A stretch of DNA of 64,000 nucleotides from an uncultured Hellea sp. (GTDB taxonomy: Bacteria > Pseudomonadota > Alphaproteobacteria > Caulobacterales > Maricaulaceae). Shown here in pieces: positions 62,493 through 64,000 of this stretch (the stretch's first letter is position 1; the number at the start of each line of letters is the position of its first letter). The translations under genes were made by a program, and so were the position numbers. Where the stretch lies: contig CALLMD010000003.1 in NCBI GenBank assembly GCA_938007935.1, positions 1 to 64,000 of the forward strand, given 5' to 3'. The notes beneath the pieces are model-generated. The model was not told the DNA's origin and ran no database searches. It was given only the letters and a program-made list of their open reading frames with translations.

Positions 62493-63443
62493 ATGAGCAA
62501 TTATCCTGCAATTGAAATACTGGGTCTTACTAAGACTTATGCAAAGAGTAAAAAGGCGGCTGCGAAAACCGCGCTTAAAGGTGTGGATTTGGTTGTGCCG
62601 CGCGGTTCTATCTTTGGTCTTTTGGGGCCGAATGGGGCGGGGAAATCAACGATGATTAATATCCTTGCGGGGCTGGTGAATAAGTCCGCAGGCAGCGCTA
62701 AAATTTGCGGTTTTGATATCGACACACAAACACGGCAAGCCCGCTCCAGCATTGGTATTGTCCCCCAAGAAATCACAATGGATGTGTTCTTCACACCTTT
62801 TCAAGCTCTTGAGCTTCAAGCCGGATATTACGGCGTGCCCAAAGCCGAGCGCCGCAGTGAGGAAATTCTTGCCGCGCTAGGTCTTTCAGATAAGCGCAAT
62901 GCCTATGTGCGGCAATTATCTGGCGGAATGAAAAGGCGGCTTTTGATTGCCAAAGCCCTTGTCCATAATCCGCCCGTTCTTATTCTAGATGAGCCAACAG
63001 CCGGTGTAGATATTGAACTTCGCCGCCAGCTTTGGGAGTATGTCAAAGTTCTGCATGAGCGCGGAACAACGGTTATTCTAACAACCCATTATCTCGAAGA
63101 AGCCGAAGCGCTGTGTGATCAAATCGCGATTATCCATCACGGCGAAATCGTCGCCAATGAAAGCAAGACATCGCTCCTCTCACGTCTGGATAAACGCACC
63201 TTGGTAATTACGCCCACGAAACCAATATCAGAAATCCCCAAAGAGTTGTCAAAATTAGACGCCAATATAACCGCTGAGGGCCAGCTCGCTATTCATTATC
63301 GCAGCGGGACAGATTCGATTTCAGGCATGCTTAATCAAGTCAAAGCGGCGGGGCTATCCATTGGTGATTTGCGCACCGAGGAACCCGACCTCGAAGATGT
63401 CTTTTTATCCCTAACTTATGCGAGTGATAAAAAATCCACCTAA
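62493..63443 (+). CDS. ABC transporter ATP-binding protein
   Basis: This 316-residue ATPase is chosen from the ATG at 62493 over an upstream TTG at 62460. Walker A is GPNGAGKST near 44-52, the signature LSGGMKRR near 146-153, and Walker B LILDEPTAGVD near 166-176, followed by the H-loop TTHYLEEAEAL. A C-terminal extension of about 90 residues is typical of DrrA/CcmA-type ABC-2 exporters. The usual permease gene does not follow; a MATE gene does. Its partner permease must lie elsewhere, or it works with an unlinked system. Confidence 0.85.
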   Translation: MSNYPAIEILGLTKTYAKSKKAAAKTALKGVDLVVPRGSIFGLLGPNGAGKSTMINILAGLVNKSAGSAKICGFDIDTQTRQARSSIGIVPQEITMDVFFTPFQALELQAGYYGVPKAERRSEEILAALGLSDKRNAYVRQLSGGMKRRLLIAKALVHNPPVLILDEPTAGVDIELRRQLWEYVKVLHERGTTVILTTHYLEEAEALCDQIAIIHHGEIVANESKTSLLSRLDKRTLVITPTKPISEIPKELSKLDANITAEGQLAIHYRSGTDSISGMLNQVKAAGLSIGDLRTEEPDLEDVFLSLTYASDKKST

Positions 63444-63506
63444 ACCATTTGGGCGCTTTTTATAATTTTGCTTTCCCCGCTTCGTAATTAGACTTAAGGC
63501 CCCTTT

Positions 63507-64000
63507 ATGTCTGGAACGGCCACACATATAGCGCCGCAAAAAGCGGTTATGCCTAAGAGCTGGGGCGGGGAAATGCGAGCGCTATTGGCGCTGGGAATTC
63601 CAATGGCCGCGGCGCAATTCGTTCAATTTCTCGTCTTCTTTTTTGATACGGCCATGATTGGCCGCATCAGCCCCGAAGATGTTGCCGCCACCTCTCTGGG
63701 CACCGTGATTTATTTCGCGCTTTGGATGCTAGGCTCAGGACCCGTCAACGCCGTTGCGCCCTTAGTTGCGCAGGCCTTAGGCGCAGATCAAAACAGCACC
63801 CAAGATGCGCGGCGCTCTGTGCGTATGGCGCTCTGGGTTGTCTTTTTAATGACGCCTATCATTATTTTGCTACTGCTTTTTACCGAGCCGCTCGCGTTAT
63901 TATTGGGGCAAGATCCTGTGGTGGCCCAAAAGGCGGGTGATTATGTATTAGTCCTAGGCCCCGGCCTTGCTTTTGCGCTAGGTACTATGGCGCTGCGTAA
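63507..64000 (+). CDS. MATE-family efflux transporter, 5' part
   Basis: From the ATG at 63507, 164 codons run to the end of the window with no stop. After a short soluble N-terminus (about 22 residues) come hydrophobic spans at about 26-46, 63-88, 100-121 and 135-160. The first carries IPMAAAQFVQFLVFFFDTAMIGRI, cut here to its features: the polar Gln-Phe and FDTAMIG motif near residues 38-52, typical of NorM/MATE cation antiporters. It lies 63 bases after the ABC ATPase. The rest of the protein (about 290 residues) is outside the window. Confidence 0.85.
   Translation, partial: MSGTATHIAPQKAVMPKSWGGEMRALLALGIPMAAAQFVQFLVFFFDTAMIGRISPEDVAATSLGTVIYFALWMLGSGPVNAVAPLVAQALGADQNSTQDARRSVRMALWVVFLMTPIIILLLLFTEPLALLLGQDPVVAQKAGDYVLVLGPGLAFALGTMALR

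Overview
The window looks like a chromosomal segment of an aerobic, heterotrophic, probably marine alphaproteobacterium of the stalked/dimorphic group (Caulobacterales, Hyphomonadales or Maricaulales type). The evidence is a Rieske/cytochrome b/cytochrome c1 operon, a fabA-fabB-fabI triad, a SapC-family protein, zapA followed by a coiled-coil partner gene and a 6S RNA candidate next to the 5-formyl-THF cyclo-ligase gene, an Flp pilin, a PodJ-like polarity protein, and a textbook CtrA box (TTAA-N7-TTAAC). The placement comes from gene content only. No rRNA, tRNA, CRISPR array or complete insertion sequence was recognised. Base composition is mixed, with AT-rich pockets at about 1-2350, 2790-3590, 11400-12180 and 23200-24030 that carry poorly conserved genes.

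Layout. 1-2349: an unrecognised reading frame running off the left edge, then an overlapping operon of an ORFan, an IHF-alpha-like protein and an AraC-family regulator. 2363-8965: GFA protein, pgi with a membrane-anchored ORFan, a thioredoxin-fold protein beside a DsbD/ScsB-type reductase, and a SapC protein. 9123-11392: zur, thioesterase, alpha/beta hydrolase. 11498-12177: a translationally coupled pair of ORFans. 12185-20065: a minus-strand fatty-acid/acyl-CoA degradation operon headed by a MerR regulator with tandem palindromic operators. 20252-22684: PodJ-like protein, divergent from that operon. 22722-26096: acetyltransferase, small lipoprotein and membrane ORFans, DUF1287 protein, lipoprotein serpin. 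26145-32205: compact chains dapB-ygfZ-GNAT-small protein-tag and KASIII-ORFan-HD-deacetylase. 32308-36576: nadA, nadB, a small TPR gene, nadC. 36580-40394: gloB and a 1020-residue coiled-coil/TM/PG-binding/TonB-C protein whose promoter abuts DnaA boxes. 40614-42943: YmdB-like phosphodiesterase, folate cyclo-ligase, 6S RNA candidate, zapA, coiled-coil partner. 43098-46372: gap-pgk-fba. 46510-50044: metallo-beta-lactamase lipoprotein, 2-hydroxyacid dehydrogenase, SH3 protein, mtnP. 50146-52841: bc1 complex. 52980-57652: trmL, hemF, TPR protein, fabA-fabB-fabI. 57779-64000: orphan Flp pilin, mannonate dehydratase divergent from an oxidoreductase and a sodium symporter, ABC ATPase, and the start of a MATE transporter.

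How it fits together. Most of the segment is core metabolism: lower glycolysis, NAD synthesis, beta-oxidation, unsaturated fatty-acid synthesis and aerobic respiration. The most novel signal is two large proteins of the same topology (cytoplasmic coiled coil, one membrane span, periplasmic peptidoglycan-binding domain). One lies behind a CtrA box and the other behind a promoter abutted by DnaA boxes, so they may be a pair of cell-cycle-timed envelope or polarity factors. Starts were moved from the longest open frame where a ribosome-binding site or the family start supports it (thioesterase, dsbD, acyl-CoA dehydrogenase, podJ-like, nadA, cyclo-ligase, gap, fba, trmL, fabI, pilin, ABC ATPase).
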